A DNA stretch of 64,000 nt from Brevinema_A sp051647245 (GCA_051647245.1 JBOFDS010000011.1:186001-250000); one strand, 5' to 3'. Positions 1-8,913 are shown, counted from the first letter of the stretch. Notes: generated from the sequence alone by a model not told the origin. Program-made: numbers and translations.

Positions 1-149
1 TTGTTATTCTCAATACAAGATATATGCGTCAAAGCCGTATCCCATAGATCAAAATCTATAATAGGAATACGGTGCTTTTGCGCATGATTTCTTAAAATTT
101 CTTCACGAACTTTTGAGAGCTTAGATTTTTTTGAAAACCAAGGAAACAT
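1..149 (-). CDS. rnc: Ribonuclease III, N-terminal part (runs off window)
   Basis: The reverse strand from 149 reads into the window edge with an N-terminus resembling RNase III: a basic leader, then LWDTALTHISCIENN, which matches the family's LxxALTHxSYxNE helix at the start of the endonuclease domain. RNase III cleaves double-stranded RNA in rRNA and mRNA processing. The ATG at 147-149 has a GGTGG ribosome-site-like stretch just upstream. It lies inside the last codons of fabF, giving a 29-bp overlap and probable translational coupling. The catalytic signature is beyond the edge, so the identification rests on about 49 residues plus the common fabF-rnc gene order. Confidence 0.72.
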   Translation of the reverse strand, partial: MFPWFSKKSKLSKVREEILRNHAQKHRIPIIDFDLWDTALTHISCIENN

Positions 150-1362
150 TGTGTCCACCAAACCCGAATGAATTACTGAGAACGTAATTCAATTCTTTTT
201 TCACAGCTGTGTTTGCGGTATAGTTAAGATCACATTCTGGGTCTTGATTGAAAATATTGATAGTTGGGTGGATGATAGAATCTTCCATCATTTTCATGAT
301 AGCGATCGCTTCCATAGCACCAGCCGCACCAAGTGGATGACCCGTCATGGATTTTGTTGAGTTACAATGCAAGTTGTAAGCATGTTCACCAAAGGATTTT
401 TTAATCGCTTGTGTTTCAGCGATATCCCCAAGAGGTGTAGATGTTCCATGCATGTTAATCAAATCAATTTGTTCTTTTGAAATACCTGCGTTTTTCACAG
501 CAATATTCATCGCTGCACAAGCACCAAGCCCTTCTGGGTGTGGAGCTGTAATATGATATGCATCTGCGGTTGTACCATAAGATACCATTTCACCGTAAAT
601 TTTTGCACCACGTTTCATAGCGTGCTCATATTCTTCTAAAACAAGAATACCAGCACCTTCACTCATCACAAAACCATCACGATCCTTATCAAAAGGACGA
701 GATGCTAATTCAGGTGTATCATTATAATTACTAGAAAGTGCTCTTGCTTGAATAAATCCCGCCACACCTAAAGGAGTAATGGTACTTTCGCCACCACCAA
801 CGATCATTACGTCAGCTTCTCCAAGACGAATGTGATTGAAACCAGAAACCATAGAGTGAGGGCCTGTCGCACAAGCTGAGGTTACAGCGTAGTTAGGGCC
901 TCTATATCCATATTCAATAGAAATATATCCAGCAATCATATCAAGAATAGACATCGGTACAAACATAGGAGAGACACGTTTTGGGCCTCTTGTGGAGATA
1001 GCCTCTGAGTTATCTTGAAGAGTCTGAAGTCCACCAATACCTGATCCAACAGTCACACCAATACGATCAAGATCAAGAGTTGCTTTATCTAAACCAGCAT
1101 CTTGGATTGCTTCTCTTGCGGTTGCAACACCTAATTGACAAAATAAATCCATACGTGATGCTAATTTTTTATCTAAATAATCTTCAACAACGAAGTTTTT
1201 GATCTGCCCACCAATTTTGGTTGCAAAATCTGTTGTATCAAAACGATCAATTTTGGAAATACCACTTTTACCAGCTTTCAAATTATTCCAATAATCTTGA
1301 ACATTCAATCCTAAAGGAGTGATCGCTCCCATTCCTGTAACAACAACACGCTTTAATTGCAT
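121..1362 (-). CDS. fabF: 3-oxoacyl-ACP synthase II (KAS II)
   Basis: Condenses malonyl-ACP with acyl-ACP in cytoplasmic type II fatty acid elongation. The 413-residue length is normal for FabF. The thiolase-fold catalytic triad is visible: Cys164 in TSACATG, His305 in NMHGTSTPLGD and His342 in TGHPLGAAG, with Lys337 nearby. The start at 1362 is preceded by GGAGG. It follows fabG by 25 bp with no acpP between them, unlike the common fabG-acpP-fabF order. Its 3' end overlaps rnc. Confidence 0.97.
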   Translation of the reverse strand: MQLKRVVVTGMGAITPLGLNVQDYWNNLKAGKSGISKIDRFDTTDFATKIGGQIKNFVVEDYLDKKLASRMDLFCQLGVATAREAIQDAGLDKATLDLDRIGVTVGSGIGGLQTLQDNSEAISTRGPKRVSPMFVPMSILDMIAGYISIEYGYRGPNYAVTSACATGPHSMVSGFNHIRLGEADVMIVGGGESTITPLGVAGFIQARALSSNYNDTPELASRPFDKDRDGFVMSEGAGILVLEEYEHAMKRGAKIYGEMVSYGTTADAYHITAPHPEGLGACAAMNIAVKNAGISKEQIDLINMHGTSTPLGDIAETQAIKKSFGEHAYNLHCNSTKSMTGHPLGAAGAMEAIAIMKMMEDSIIHPTINIFNQDPECDLNYTANTAVKKELNYVLSNSFGFGGHNVSLVFKKI

Positions 1363-1387
1363 ATTTTCCTCCGATAATTAGGGTGAA

Positions 1388-2134
1388 TTACATCACCATT
1401 CCACCGTCGACGGTTAAGGTCTGACCAGTGATATAAGATGCGTCATCTGATGCTAAGAAACATACAGCTGCTGCAATATCTTCAGTTTGTCCCATTTTTT
1501 TCATAGGGATTGCTGATAAAATTTTTGATTTTTCATTTTCAGGGATGACGTCTGTCATTTTTGTTTCGATAAATCCAGGAGCAATCACGTTAACGGTTAC
1601 GCCTCTTCCTGCCAATTCTTTTGCAGCAGATTTGGAAAGCCCGATGATACCAGACTTTGCAGCAGCATAGTTTGCTTGACCTGCATTCCCTGTAAGCCCC
1701 ACCACGGATGCAATATTAATAATTCTACCAGCACGTTGCTTCATCATAATTTGATAAGCGGCTTTGATGCCGTAGAAAGTTCCTTTGAGGTGAATGTCCA
1801 CAACTTTATCAAAATCCTCAATAGGCATACGAAGAATGAGATTATCTCTAGTTACACCAGCATTATTCACAAGAATATCAACACTACCCCACTCTTTATG
1901 GGTGGTTTCGATCAAATTTTGAACACCCTCGTAGTTGGATACGTCAGCAGGGATAATCATCACCTTGACGTTATATTTTTGTGCTAATTCTTGAGCGAGT
2001 GGGTTGTCTGTTTTGATAGACGAAGAGGAAAGAACGATATTCGCACCCTCTTCCGCTAATTTTGTAGCAATAGCAAGACCAATACCTGTTGAAGAGCCTG
2101 TTACAATCGCATTTTTACCTTGTAATTTCTTCAT
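1388..2134 (-). CDS. fabG: 3-oxoacyl-ACP reductase
   Basis: NADPH-dependent reduction of 3-oxoacyl-ACP in fatty acid elongation. It is a classical short-chain dehydrogenase with TGSSTGIG near residue 12, NNAG at 90-93, Ser143, and Tyr156/Lys160 in the YAAAK motif. A longer reading to 2167 is possible. However, AGAGG sits 3 nt before the ATG at 2137 and 6 nt before the ATG at 2134, and 2134 gives the usual 248 residues. The position that normally holds the tetrad Asn (VxxNLxG) reads DIHLKGTF, i.e. His115, an uncommon but known substitution in SDR enzymes. Genes for other short-chain dehydrogenases look alike; the fab operon context supports FabG. Confidence 0.94.
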   Translation of the reverse strand: MKKLQGKNAIVTGSSTGIGLAIATKLAEEGANIVLSSSSIKTDNPLAQELAQKYNVKVMIIPADVSNYEGVQNLIETTHKEWGSVDILVNNAGVTRDNLILRMPIEDFDKVVDIHLKGTFYGIKAAYQIMMKQRAGRIINIASVVGLTGNAGQANYAAAKSGIIGLSKSAAKELAGRGVTVNVIAPGFIETKMTDVIPENEKSKILSAIPMKKMGQTEDIAAAVCFLASDDASYITGQTLTVDGGMVM

Positions 2135-2199
2135 CATACACCTCTTTATGGTAATGTTTGATATCAAAAAACTCTAAAAAGTCTTTAAATATTAAACAT

Positions 2200-3270
2200 T
2201 TATTTTTGATTTTTCTTTAATATAGGGAAGTCACTATCATCGTTTTGGATCAAAGCACCGCGCGCATACAACTCTAAGAGCTGTTTCATTACCACGATCA
2301 CCCTCTCGGTTAAAGCAAACTCTATCTGCCCTTTTGAGCCATTGATAAAATAAGTAATACTTTCATTTTTTTCAAAAAGATTATAGAGTGCCACAACATC
2401 TTTTTTAGTGAGTGGTAAAGAATACCCTAAATACCACACAATATTATTATGAGATTGATAATTTTTTTTACCATCCAAACCAAATTGACGAGAAAATTTG
2501 TGTTTTGTTTGATCTCCGATAAGTAAAAGAGTAAAGGTCTCGTTAGGGTCAGCAGGATCAAAACTAGACTTAAAACTTGCTGCTTCATTTGAAAGATAAG
2601 AATTGTATTCTTTGAGAATTTTTCTATAAGAATCCTTGAGCTTTTCATAATGAATCAAAAATTCAAGATCTTGTTTCTCAAGGAGATTGCTATTATAATG
2701 CTTCTCCAAAAACTCTGTGATATCGTACATAGAGATTTCATTCGAAAGAGCTGGTATTGCTTGAGCCACCATTTTCTGCGAAGATCTATCAAGTGAGGTA
2801 TAATCATAGTCACCATAATAATCATCATCAACAGGTTCTTCTTGGATCTCATAGCCACCTTCGATATAGATCGCCGAATTACTATGACCAAGAAGGATCT
2901 GATATTGTTCTATCATATTTTGAAATTCAGGAAGTTCTTGGGCGAAATTAGATAGAGAAATCTGATCATTAGATCGGATCTCTTCAAGAATATCATAAGA
3001 AGAAAGTGGCTCTTCCGAGATCAATCTCCCATTCAAAACACCTAAAACAGTATCATCTTTAAGTAGGTGTTTATCTTGATAAAAAAGTGCGATATTAAGA
3101 TCGAATTCTTGATTTTGTTTGGGAGTTCTTGTGCCGGTCAGATTTGGATTGATTTGAAGCCCCAATTTATTTCCTTCTATATAAGAAGTAATATTAGGAT
3201 TGTTGACAGAAAATTGTGCAAAAACAGCAGTGTGAGACAAGATTAACATTATTAGAACTACATTTTTCAT
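2200..3270 (-). CDS. Exported protein of unknown function inside the fab operon
   Basis: I do not recognise this 356-residue protein. It begins with a clear signal peptide (MKNVVLIMLILSHTAVFA, probable cleavage before QFS), so it should act outside the cytoplasm. That is odd for a gene sitting between fabH and fabG. The N-terminal half is beta-rich. An acidic patch of Asp/Tyr/Gly lies around residues 145-160, and the C-terminal half looks helical. AGGAG precedes the start. The gaps to fabH (24 bp) and fabG (about 65 bp) suggest co-transcription. No catalytic motif is visible. Confidence 0.8.
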   Translation of the reverse strand: MKNVVLIMLILSHTAVFAQFSVNNPNITSYIEGNKLGLQINPNLTGTRTPKQNQEFDLNIALFYQDKHLLKDDTVLGVLNGRLISEEPLSSYDILEEIRSNDQISLSNFAQELPEFQNMIEQYQILLGHSNSAIYIEGGYEIQEEPVDDDYYGDYDYTSLDRSSQKMVAQAIPALSNEISMYDITEFLEKHYNSNLLEKQDLEFLIHYEKLKDSYRKILKEYNSYLSNEAASFKSSFDPADPNETFTLLLIGDQTKHKFSRQFGLDGKKNYQSHNNIVWYLGYSLPLTKKDVVALYNLFEKNESITYFINGSKGQIEFALTERVIVVMKQLLELYARGALIQNDDSDFPILKKNQK

Positions 3271-3294
3271 CTAGATCTCCTTTTCTGAATTGGC

Positions 3295-4236
3295 TTAGAA
3301 TTGAATCAAGCTCGCACCCCAAGTCAAACCACCACCAAGAGCTGTTGTTACGACAAGATCCCCTTTTTTGAGGCGACCCTCTTTTTGAGCATCAGCAAGA
3401 GCTAAAGGAATAGTTGCAGCACTAGTATTACCGTAACGAGAAACATTGATGTATGCCTTTTTAGGATCAATACCCAATTTCTCACCGACAGCTGTAATAA
3501 TGCGTTCGTTTGCCTGATGTGGCACAAGGAGGTCAATATCTTCAATAGTTTTACCAGCTTTTTCACACACAAGACGCACTTGCTCAGCCATGATACGCAC
3601 AGCTTGCTTAAAAATAATAGAGCCTTCCATACGTATGCATTGCTTACCATCGAGATCAATAGTTTTCAAAGCATCAGCGAAGGTGCCATCAGCCCCAAAG
3701 GAAGATGCGAGAATGGTGCTTGTTGGAGAATTTTCTTCTACAAGAAAAGCTCCCGCTCCATCACCGAAAAGAACACAAGTATTTCTATCCGTCCAATCGA
3801 CGATAGTACTCATTCGCTCTGGACAAAGACAAAGTACTTTTTTCGCGATCCCACTCTTAATATAACTTTCGGCAGTAATGAGGGCATAAATAAAGCCCCC
3901 ACACGCAGTAGATATATCAAAAGCAGGAACATGAGAAAGGCCGAGCATCCCTTGAACAACTGCTGCAGTAGATGGAAAACGTCCATCCGATGTAGAAGTC
4001 GCACAAATAACCGCTCCAATTTCCTCAGGATTGATTGTGATTTTTGAGAAGAGGTCTTGAGCTGCTTTGAAAGCAATATCAGCGTTACTTTCACCTTCAG
4101 CGACAATACGACGCTCTTTGATTCCTGTTCGACTAGAAATCCACTCATCGTTTGTATCGACGATTTTTGAGAGATCGTTATTTGTTAAGATTTTTTCAGG
4201 AACATAAGTACCAACAGCGGTAATACCAATTTTCAT
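3295..4236 (-). CDS. fabH: 3-oxoacyl-ACP synthase III (KAS III)
   Basis: Initiates fatty acid synthesis by condensing acyl-CoA with malonyl-ACP. The catalytic triad is Cys112 (STACGGF), His240 (PHQANERI) and Asn270 (YGNTSAA), at near-identical spacing to the E. coli enzyme. The C-terminal GGGLTWG motif is intact and the length of 313 is typical. A strong AGGGGG ribosome site precedes 4236. It sits 29 bp after plsX in the usual plsX-fabH order. Confidence 0.97.
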   Translation of the reverse strand: MKIGITAVGTYVPEKILTNNDLSKIVDTNDEWISSRTGIKERRIVAEGESNADIAFKAAQDLFSKITINPEEIGAVICATSTSDGRFPSTAAVVQGMLGLSHVPAFDISTACGGFIYALITAESYIKSGIAKKVLCLCPERMSTIVDWTDRNTCVLFGDGAGAFLVEENSPTSTILASSFGADGTFADALKTIDLDGKQCIRMEGSIIFKQAVRIMAEQVRLVCEKAGKTIEDIDLLVPHQANERIITAVGEKLGIDPKKAYINVSRYGNTSAATIPLALADAQKEGRLKKGDLVVTTALGGGLTWGASLIQF

Positions 4237-4265
4237 GTGTTCCCCCTTATTTGGAAATCAAATTT

Positions 4266-5312
4266 TTAATCGTTTTCAGATAATTCAATATCTTTATAGT
4301 TTGATTCAAGCTTTTGATTGATCTCTGCAAGAACATTATTTTCTAAAGCTTTGGAACAAGCAATAATAGCGTTTTTGAAAGCCTTGTGGCCGGAAGAACC
4401 ATGCCCAATCAAGACCGTTCCTTTCACACCAAGTAAAGGTGCTCCCCCGAAAAATTCAGGATCAAGAGCATCTTTCACTTTTTGAAAAGCAGGTTTTGCC
4501 AAGATCGCCCCTAGCAAACTCACTAAGCTCATCTTGAAGGTGTTTTTGAGCATTTGAGAGAAACCAGATGCTGTCCCCTCCATGGTTTTGAGGACAATAT
4601 TCCCCACAAATCCATCACAAACAATCACATTAACTTTCCCTTTAAAAAGCTCTTTCCCTTCGATATTTCCAACAAAATTTAAGAAATTAGCTTCTTTCAT
4701 TTTTTTGTGGGTTTCACGCGCAAGCTTTGATCCTTTATATTCCTCTTCCCCAACATTGAGAAGGGCAACTTTCGGAGCCGCAACGCTCATCATTCTTTCA
4801 TAATAAATCTGACCCATCAACGCAAATTTCAAAAGATCATCGGAAGTTGTTTCAGAGCTTGCACCAACATCGAGGATCATTGCTGGATGACCACCAAGAC
4901 CCTTTGTGATAAATGTCGCAAGTGCAGGTTTTTTAATTACGGAGACACGACGAAGAATAATAGACGCCCCAACAACAATAGCCCCTGTATTACCAGGAGA
5001 GAAAAACGCATCAAGCTCACCACGTTTATGTGCTTCTAAGCCGACAACGATACTTGAATTAGGTTTTGATTTGATGGCGCTGAGAGGCTCATCATTCATT
5101 GTAATAATATTATCCGCATGCATGATAGATAGATTAGAAGGTGCGGTAATTTTGTACTTTTGACAAACTTCTTCTAAAATTATTTTAAGCTGCTTTTCAT
5201 CGCCAATCATGACAATTTCAGCATTAGGGACGGCCAAAGCTCCATCAATAGAACCTTTAACTAAATATAAAGGATTCTTTTCTCCACTAGCAATATCAAC
5301 ACCGATTCTCAT
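4266..5312 (-). CDS. plsX: Phosphate acyltransferase PlsX
   Basis: Converts acyl-ACP to acyl-phosphate for phosphatidic acid synthesis, acting peripherally at the inner membrane. At 348 residues it has the family motifs IDGALAVPNA, the SPGNTGA loop, ILDVGAS, and the GFVGNIVLKTMEG and GGAPLLGVKG segments. GGGAG precedes the ATG at 5312. It stands after rpmF, separated by a leader with a 9-bp perfect hairpin (5366-5395), and before fabH. The N-terminus begins directly at MRIGVDIASG rather than the more usual GGDxxP form. Confidence 0.95.
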   Translation of the reverse strand: MRIGVDIASGEKNPLYLVKGSIDGALAVPNAEIVMIGDEKQLKIILEEVCQKYKITAPSNLSIMHADNIITMNDEPLSAIKSKPNSSIVVGLEAHKRGELDAFFSPGNTGAIVVGASIILRRVSVIKKPALATFITKGLGGHPAMILDVGASSETTSDDLLKFALMGQIYYERMMSVAAPKVALLNVGEEEYKGSKLARETHKKMKEANFLNFVGNIEGKELFKGKVNVIVCDGFVGNIVLKTMEGTASGFSQMLKNTFKMSLVSLLGAILAKPAFQKVKDALDPEFFGGAPLLGVKGTVLIGHGSSGHKAFKNAIIACSKALENNVLAEINQKLESNYKDIELSEND

Positions 5313-5365
5313 AAAAATCTCCCTGTACTAAGATGTAAATTCAACAAATATCATATATTGAAAAT

Positions 5366-5395
5366 ATCGGAGAGCCTTTAACAAAACTCTCCGAT
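5366..5395 (-). promoter_or_regulatory. Intercistronic hairpin between rpmF and plsX
   Basis: A perfect 9-bp inverted repeat (ATCGGAGAG / CTCTCCGAT) with a 12-nt loop lies in the gap between the rpmF stop and the plsX start. On the transcribed strand it is followed only by a short ATTTTC, so it is not a full intrinsic terminator. It could be an attenuator, a processing site or a partial terminator that lowers plsX relative to rpmF. Confidence 0.55.
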
Positions 5396-5424
5396 TTATC
5401 ATTTGATAGTAAAATATCAATAAC

Positions 5425-5616
5425 TTACGCTTCTTCAACGCCAGCAAAAACTTTTCTACCTTTGTAAGTTCCACAAGAAGAACATACGCGGTGAGGTAAT
5501 TTTTGAGCCCCACAATGATCACAAGTAGACAAATTCACTGCGTCCATTTTGTAGTAATTATTTTCTCTACGAATTCTTGAATGAGCTTTAGAGGTTTTCT
5601 TTTTAGGTACACCCAT
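5425..5616 (-). CDS. rpmF: 50S ribosomal protein L32
   Basis: Small 63-residue ribosomal protein with the L32 N-terminus MGVPKKKTSKAHSRIRR. A zinc ribbon is formed by CDHC and, about 10 residues on, CSSC. A longer frame upstream exists, but AAGGAG at the right distance marks the ATG at 5616. It is the first gene of the rpmF-plsX-fabH operon, a very common arrangement linking ribosome and lipid synthesis. Confidence 0.97.
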   Translation of the reverse strand: MGVPKKKTSKAHSRIRRENNYYKMDAVNLSTCDHCGAQKLPHRVCSSCGTYKGRKVFAGVEEA

Positions 5617-5690
5617 CGTGCAACTCCTTTTTAGTTTGAGTATCACCCCTATATGAAAAAGGAGTAACACAAATACACATAATAATATTT

Positions 5691-5720
5691 ATTATACTAT
5701 AAAACACCCCATCTTGTCAA
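5691..5720 (-). promoter_or_regulatory. Sigma-70-type promoter for rpmF-plsX-fab operon
   Basis: On the minus strand, TTGACA (5715-5720) and TATAAT (5691-5696) are separated by 18 bp. This is a full-consensus pair about 75 bp upstream of rpmF. Confidence 0.85.
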
Positions 5721-5750
5721 TCAATTCTCTTTAAAAGATTTAAATAAGCA

Positions 5751-6605
5751 TTAACGTCGATGATATACAAAATGGAAATTGATTTTCACGGCACCGTTTT
5801 GAGCTAATTCTTCAGGTAAAGGTCCAAAATTTTTCGCATAAATTACTGAATTCAAACTAGCATTATCAATAGTATCCATACCTATTGATTGAGAAATATC
5901 TGCAGCCACAATGTTCCCATCCCTATCCACAACAAACTCCACAATAACCGTTCCATTCTTGGTCAAGCCTTGAAAATAAAGATGGACTGGGAAAAATTCT
6001 TTATGATAAAGAGCTATTTTCTCCCTCATCTTCAATAAATACTCAGCAAAATCCCTGGAGTGTGTAGCTAACGATGTTACACCGTCACTGTAAAGATTAA
6101 CGACTACTTCTTCGTCGGGATTGTATTTTGTCTGAGCGGGGCTGCCCGCTATGGACGAGGGATTTGGATTTGTTTTCGGTAGAGCTTTTGTAATGGTTGC
6201 TAACTCAGATTGGACAAGATCATTAATCTCTTTTTCTGCCTCAGATATATTTTGCATTTCAGATTTTTGTTGAAAAGTAATTGTTTTTTGAAGATTGTCG
6301 TTATAAAAATTATACTCTTCTTCTTTATTTAACTCGGGATTTTCGGAAGAGCTTGTCGTGTTCTTGTCCGAAATCAAAGCGTCCTCTTCTTTTTTAACTG
6401 TTTCTTCAACTGTCTCCAAAATAATATTTTGAAGCTCCACTACTTTAGGGCGGCTTTGCGCTAATTCTTTCTCTATCATCGATATAATGCCCTGATAACC
6501 AAAAAGAAAAAGGTAAGCGTGCAAAGCAATAGACAACCAAAGAAACAAAACCAAATATTTAATTTGAGATTCTCGAAAAAAAGCTCTTTTTTGACTTTCC
6601 GACAC
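5751..6605 (-). CDS. TonB family protein
   Basis: 284 residues with the TonB layout. There is a short basic cytoplasmic N-terminus, one membrane anchor (about residues 17-37), a long charged periplasmic linker (about 40-180, Glu/Lys/Asn rich rather than Pro rich), and a C-terminal TonB fold. That fold contains GTVIVEFVVDRDGNIVAADI and ends in FHFVYHRR. TonB proteins transmit inner-membrane energy to outer-membrane receptors. No exbB, exbD or TonB-dependent receptor is nearby, so the partner is unknown. Translation appears to start at GTG (6603-6605), which has AAAGGAG at ideal distance. Confidence 0.85.
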   Translation of the reverse strand: MSESQKRAFFRESQIKYLVLFLWLSIALHAYLFLFGYQGIISMIEKELAQSRPKVVELQNIILETVEETVKKEEDALISDKNTTSSSENPELNKEEEYNFYNDNLQKTITFQQKSEMQNISEAEKEINDLVQSELATITKALPKTNPNPSSIAGSPAQTKYNPDEEVVVNLYSDGVTSLATHSRDFAEYLLKMREKIALYHKEFFPVHLYFQGLTKNGTVIVEFVVDRDGNIVAADISQSIGMDTIDNASLNSVIYAKNFGPLPEELAQNGAVKINFHFVYHRR

Positions 6606-6635
6606 AAGATCTCCTTTGAAAATACCGATAAGTAA

Positions 6636-6664
6636 TTGATTAAAAAGCTAATTCTTGTTATAAT
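6636..6664 (+). promoter_or_regulatory. Promoter for the FN3-like/ankyrin gene pair
   Basis: TTGATT (6636-6641) and TATAAT (6659-6664), spacer 17, ending 17 bp before the start at 6682. Confidence 0.75.
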
Positions 6665-6681
6665 ATAGATGTGGAGGAAAA

Positions 6682-7104
6682 ATGTCTCAACTTAGAATCA
6701 TACTTTACGGCGTAACCGTTATTATTATGATCTTATTTTTGATTTTAATCAACCAAAAAATTAATTTTCCCGCATCAAAAATCACAAAATATGAGATTGT
6801 TGCTTTGAACTCAGATCATATTTCTATCTCATTTAATGTTGATAAACCTTCAACTATCTATTGGAGATTGCTCCCATCTGGTTCTGAAGACCTTTTAGCA
6901 AGTGATTTGACCAATCTTTCTTCTATAAATAGTGAAAATATTCTAAATTATGGTGGTGGGGTGATTGAACAAACAGAATCTTCTTACACAAACTCCATTT
7001 CAAATCTGTCACCAAACACAATGTATAATATCTATATTATTGCTGTTACTAAAATTGGATCGTTTCCAAAAAATGTATTAAAAATCACATTTTCCACAAA
7101 ATAA
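6682..7104 (+). CDS. Membrane-anchored fibronectin type III-like protein
   Basis: 140 residues with one N-terminal membrane segment (about residues 7-25) and no lipobox, so probably an inner-membrane anchor. The rest looks like a single FN3-type beta sandwich: HISISFNVDKPSTIYWRL near the start and SISNLSPNTMYNIYIIAV near the end, the latter resembling the FN3 L-P-x-T-x-Y signature. GGAGG precedes the ATG. It lies 19 bp before the ankyrin gene and is likely co-transcribed with it. No function can be assigned; such domains usually mediate binding. Confidence 0.78.
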   Translation: MSQLRIILYGVTVIIMILFLILINQKINFPASKITKYEIVALNSDHISISFNVDKPSTIYWRLLPSGSEDLLASDLTNLSSINSENILNYGGGVIEQTESSYTNSISNLSPNTMYNIYIIAVTKIGSFPKNVLKITFSTK

Positions 7105-7123
7105 CACGTGAGGACTTCATATT

Positions 7124-8269
7124 ATGAAAAAAAGATATCTTTTATTATTCTTGGCAAGTGCGCTTTTTGCGGATGAATTCCCAAGCTTCAATACGGCTGA
7201 ATTTCCGTCCGAGCTTCCATCAGATTTTCAATTTGAAGATGTAGAAGATACGGCTCGTTTTTTCGCTCAAGAAGAGGAAGAAATTGAAGAAATTATTATC
7301 ATTGAAGATCTTCATGCGGAGATCCCTAAGGAAGTTGTGTATTATGGATTTAACGCACCCGTGCCACAACATGACTCCGAAGGAAATGTGATCAGCATTA
7401 CAAATATTCAAACAAATTCAACAACAAATATCACACCAAATCCTTTACATACAAATCACACAGATGCGATCTTTGTAGGAAAAAACAATACCCCCACTCA
7501 AACAGGACTCACCACTCCAAGATCCCTTTCAAAACCTGCAACAGATATTAGAAAACAAAATAAAATTGACACTCAAGAATTTCTTAAAGCGGCATACTCT
7601 GGTGATTTGCACACATTGAAACAGCTTATGAATCGAGGTATTTCACCAAACTCTCGTAGTGTGTACGACATGAAAAACGGTCTCACAGCGCTCATTAGTG
7701 CTACGGGACAACGTCGTCATGCTGTTATGCAGCTCCTTCTCGAAAATGGGGCTGATCCAAATTTAGCATCATCTTATAATAAACTTCACGGACTCACACC
7801 TCTTATGGTTGCTGCGATGCAGGGGCCTATTGAGAATGTTGAGCTCCTTTTACAGTACGAGGCAGACCCTCATGCTCAAACATCAGGGATTGTAACCGGT
7901 AACTCGGCATTATCTGCTGCGATCGGTGCTGGGCAAGTTGAGATTGTCGAGTTGCTTTTGAAGAAAGGTGTTGACATCAATCACAGTGTAAACAGTCGTC
8001 GTTACTACGGGATAACACCTTTAATGCTTGCTGTAGATGAAGGGAATATTGAAATCGTTGAGATGCTTCTTGAACAAAAAGGGATTAATATTAACGCTTC
8101 TGATTCTGAAGGGAAAAGTGCTCTCGTTTACGCTTACATTAGGGGGAAATTTGAGATCATCAAACTCCTCATCGATGCTGGGGCAAACACACATTTGTCT
8201 GATGAAGAAATCTACCGTATCGTCAACAAATACCGAAGCAACAATACCCCAAGAAGAGCTCGTCACTAA
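7124..8269 (+). CDS. Exported ankyrin-repeat protein
   Basis: 381 residues with a signal peptide (first 16 residues, ending LFA before DEF). An acidic Glu-rich stretch covers about residues 25-70, a low-complexity Thr/Asn linker follows, and roughly six ankyrin repeats run from about residue 145 to the end. Several repeats carry the TPLM(V/L)A and VELLL...GAD/GVD signature. Periplasmic ankyrin proteins are usually protein-binding scaffolds. GAGGA precedes the ATG. Its stop overlaps the nadD stop by 4 bp in convergent orientation. A second exported ankyrin protein lies at 58989-60002. Confidence 0.9.
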   Translation: MKKRYLLLFLASALFADEFPSFNTAEFPSELPSDFQFEDVEDTARFFAQEEEEIEEIIIIEDLHAEIPKEVVYYGFNAPVPQHDSEGNVISITNIQTNSTTNITPNPLHTNHTDAIFVGKNNTPTQTGLTTPRSLSKPATDIRKQNKIDTQEFLKAAYSGDLHTLKQLMNRGISPNSRSVYDMKNGLTALISATGQRRHAVMQLLLENGADPNLASSYNKLHGLTPLMVAAMQGPIENVELLLQYEADPHAQTSGIVTGNSALSAAIGAGQVEIVELLLKKGVDINHSVNSRRYYGITPLMLAVDEGNIEIVEMLLEQKGININASDSEGKSALVYAYIRGKFEIIKLLIDAGANTHLSDEEIYRIVNKYRSNNTPRRARH

Positions 8270-8913
8270 TCTTTATTTTTGAAAAAACTTGGAGCTATTT
8301 TTTTTACAAGCTCTGGAACTAGATCGGAATTATGAAATTCTTGATCAGCCTGAATCAACCAATCTCGGATTTGCGAAGAAGAAATATCAAAACTTTCAGC
8401 CTCTATCACGTTCCAAATAAATCGATCGTCTAATTTTGCTCCATTTCTGTGGTAAACCCATAAGGATGTTTTTTCTGCCAATTCATCTGCCTTATGCCAA
8501 GAGGAGAATTTTTGAGCTTGATCCTCTCCAACGAGAAGATGTATCGTCGCGTGAGGGAATTCAGATTTAATAGTATCAATCAGGCTAATAGTATGTGAAC
8601 GCTGATCTGATGAAATTTCATCCTCTCGAATAGAAAGAAATTCCCTTTCAACCTTATTCTCTTGAGTGAAATCGACACCTAATTCTCTAAGATAGTGCAA
8701 CTCATCTTCACTTAACAGCAAACCACACGACAATTTAAGAAGGATCATTCTCTCTATGGCTGAAAAATAATGTGTTTTGCCTTCAGGATGATTTCCTGTT
8801 GGAACAAGAAAAAAAAGATCCGCTAACCTACGTTTGAAGACTTCGTCTATCAAGGCGAGATGACCTTTATGGACAGGATCAAAGCTCCCCCCAAAAACAA
8901 AAATATTCTGCAT
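8266..8913 (-). CDS. nadD: Nicotinate-nucleotide adenylyltransferase
   Basis: Transfers AMP from ATP to nicotinate mononucleotide in NAD synthesis. The nucleotidyltransferase signature GGSFDPVHKGHL is at the N-terminus, and ISSSQIRDWL near the C-terminus matches the ISSTxIR motif. It is 215 residues from the ATG at 8911-8913, where AGGAGA is correctly spaced; the frame is open 15 codons further upstream, but without a ribosome site. An insert around residues 60-110 makes it somewhat less canonical in the middle. Confidence 0.92.
   Translation of the reverse strand: MQNIFVFGGSFDPVHKGHLALIDEVFKRRLADLFFLVPTGNHPEGKTHYFSAIERMILLKLSCGLLLSEDELHYLRELGVDFTQENKVEREFLSIREDEISSDQRSHTISLIDTIKSEFPHATIHLLVGEDQAQKFSSWHKADELAEKTSLWVYHRNGAKLDDRFIWNVIEAESFDISSSQIRDWLIQADQEFHNSDLVPELVKKIAPSFFKNKD

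Noticed and set aside
121..149. Overlap of fabF and rnc as a frameshift
   Set aside because: Both frames have intact family-typical ends and rnc has a ribosome site, so it is a normal coupled overlap.
3517..4047. A 176-codon open frame antisense to fabH
   Set aside because: It is covered by fabH with all catalytic residues; the antisense product is compositionally unlike a real protein.
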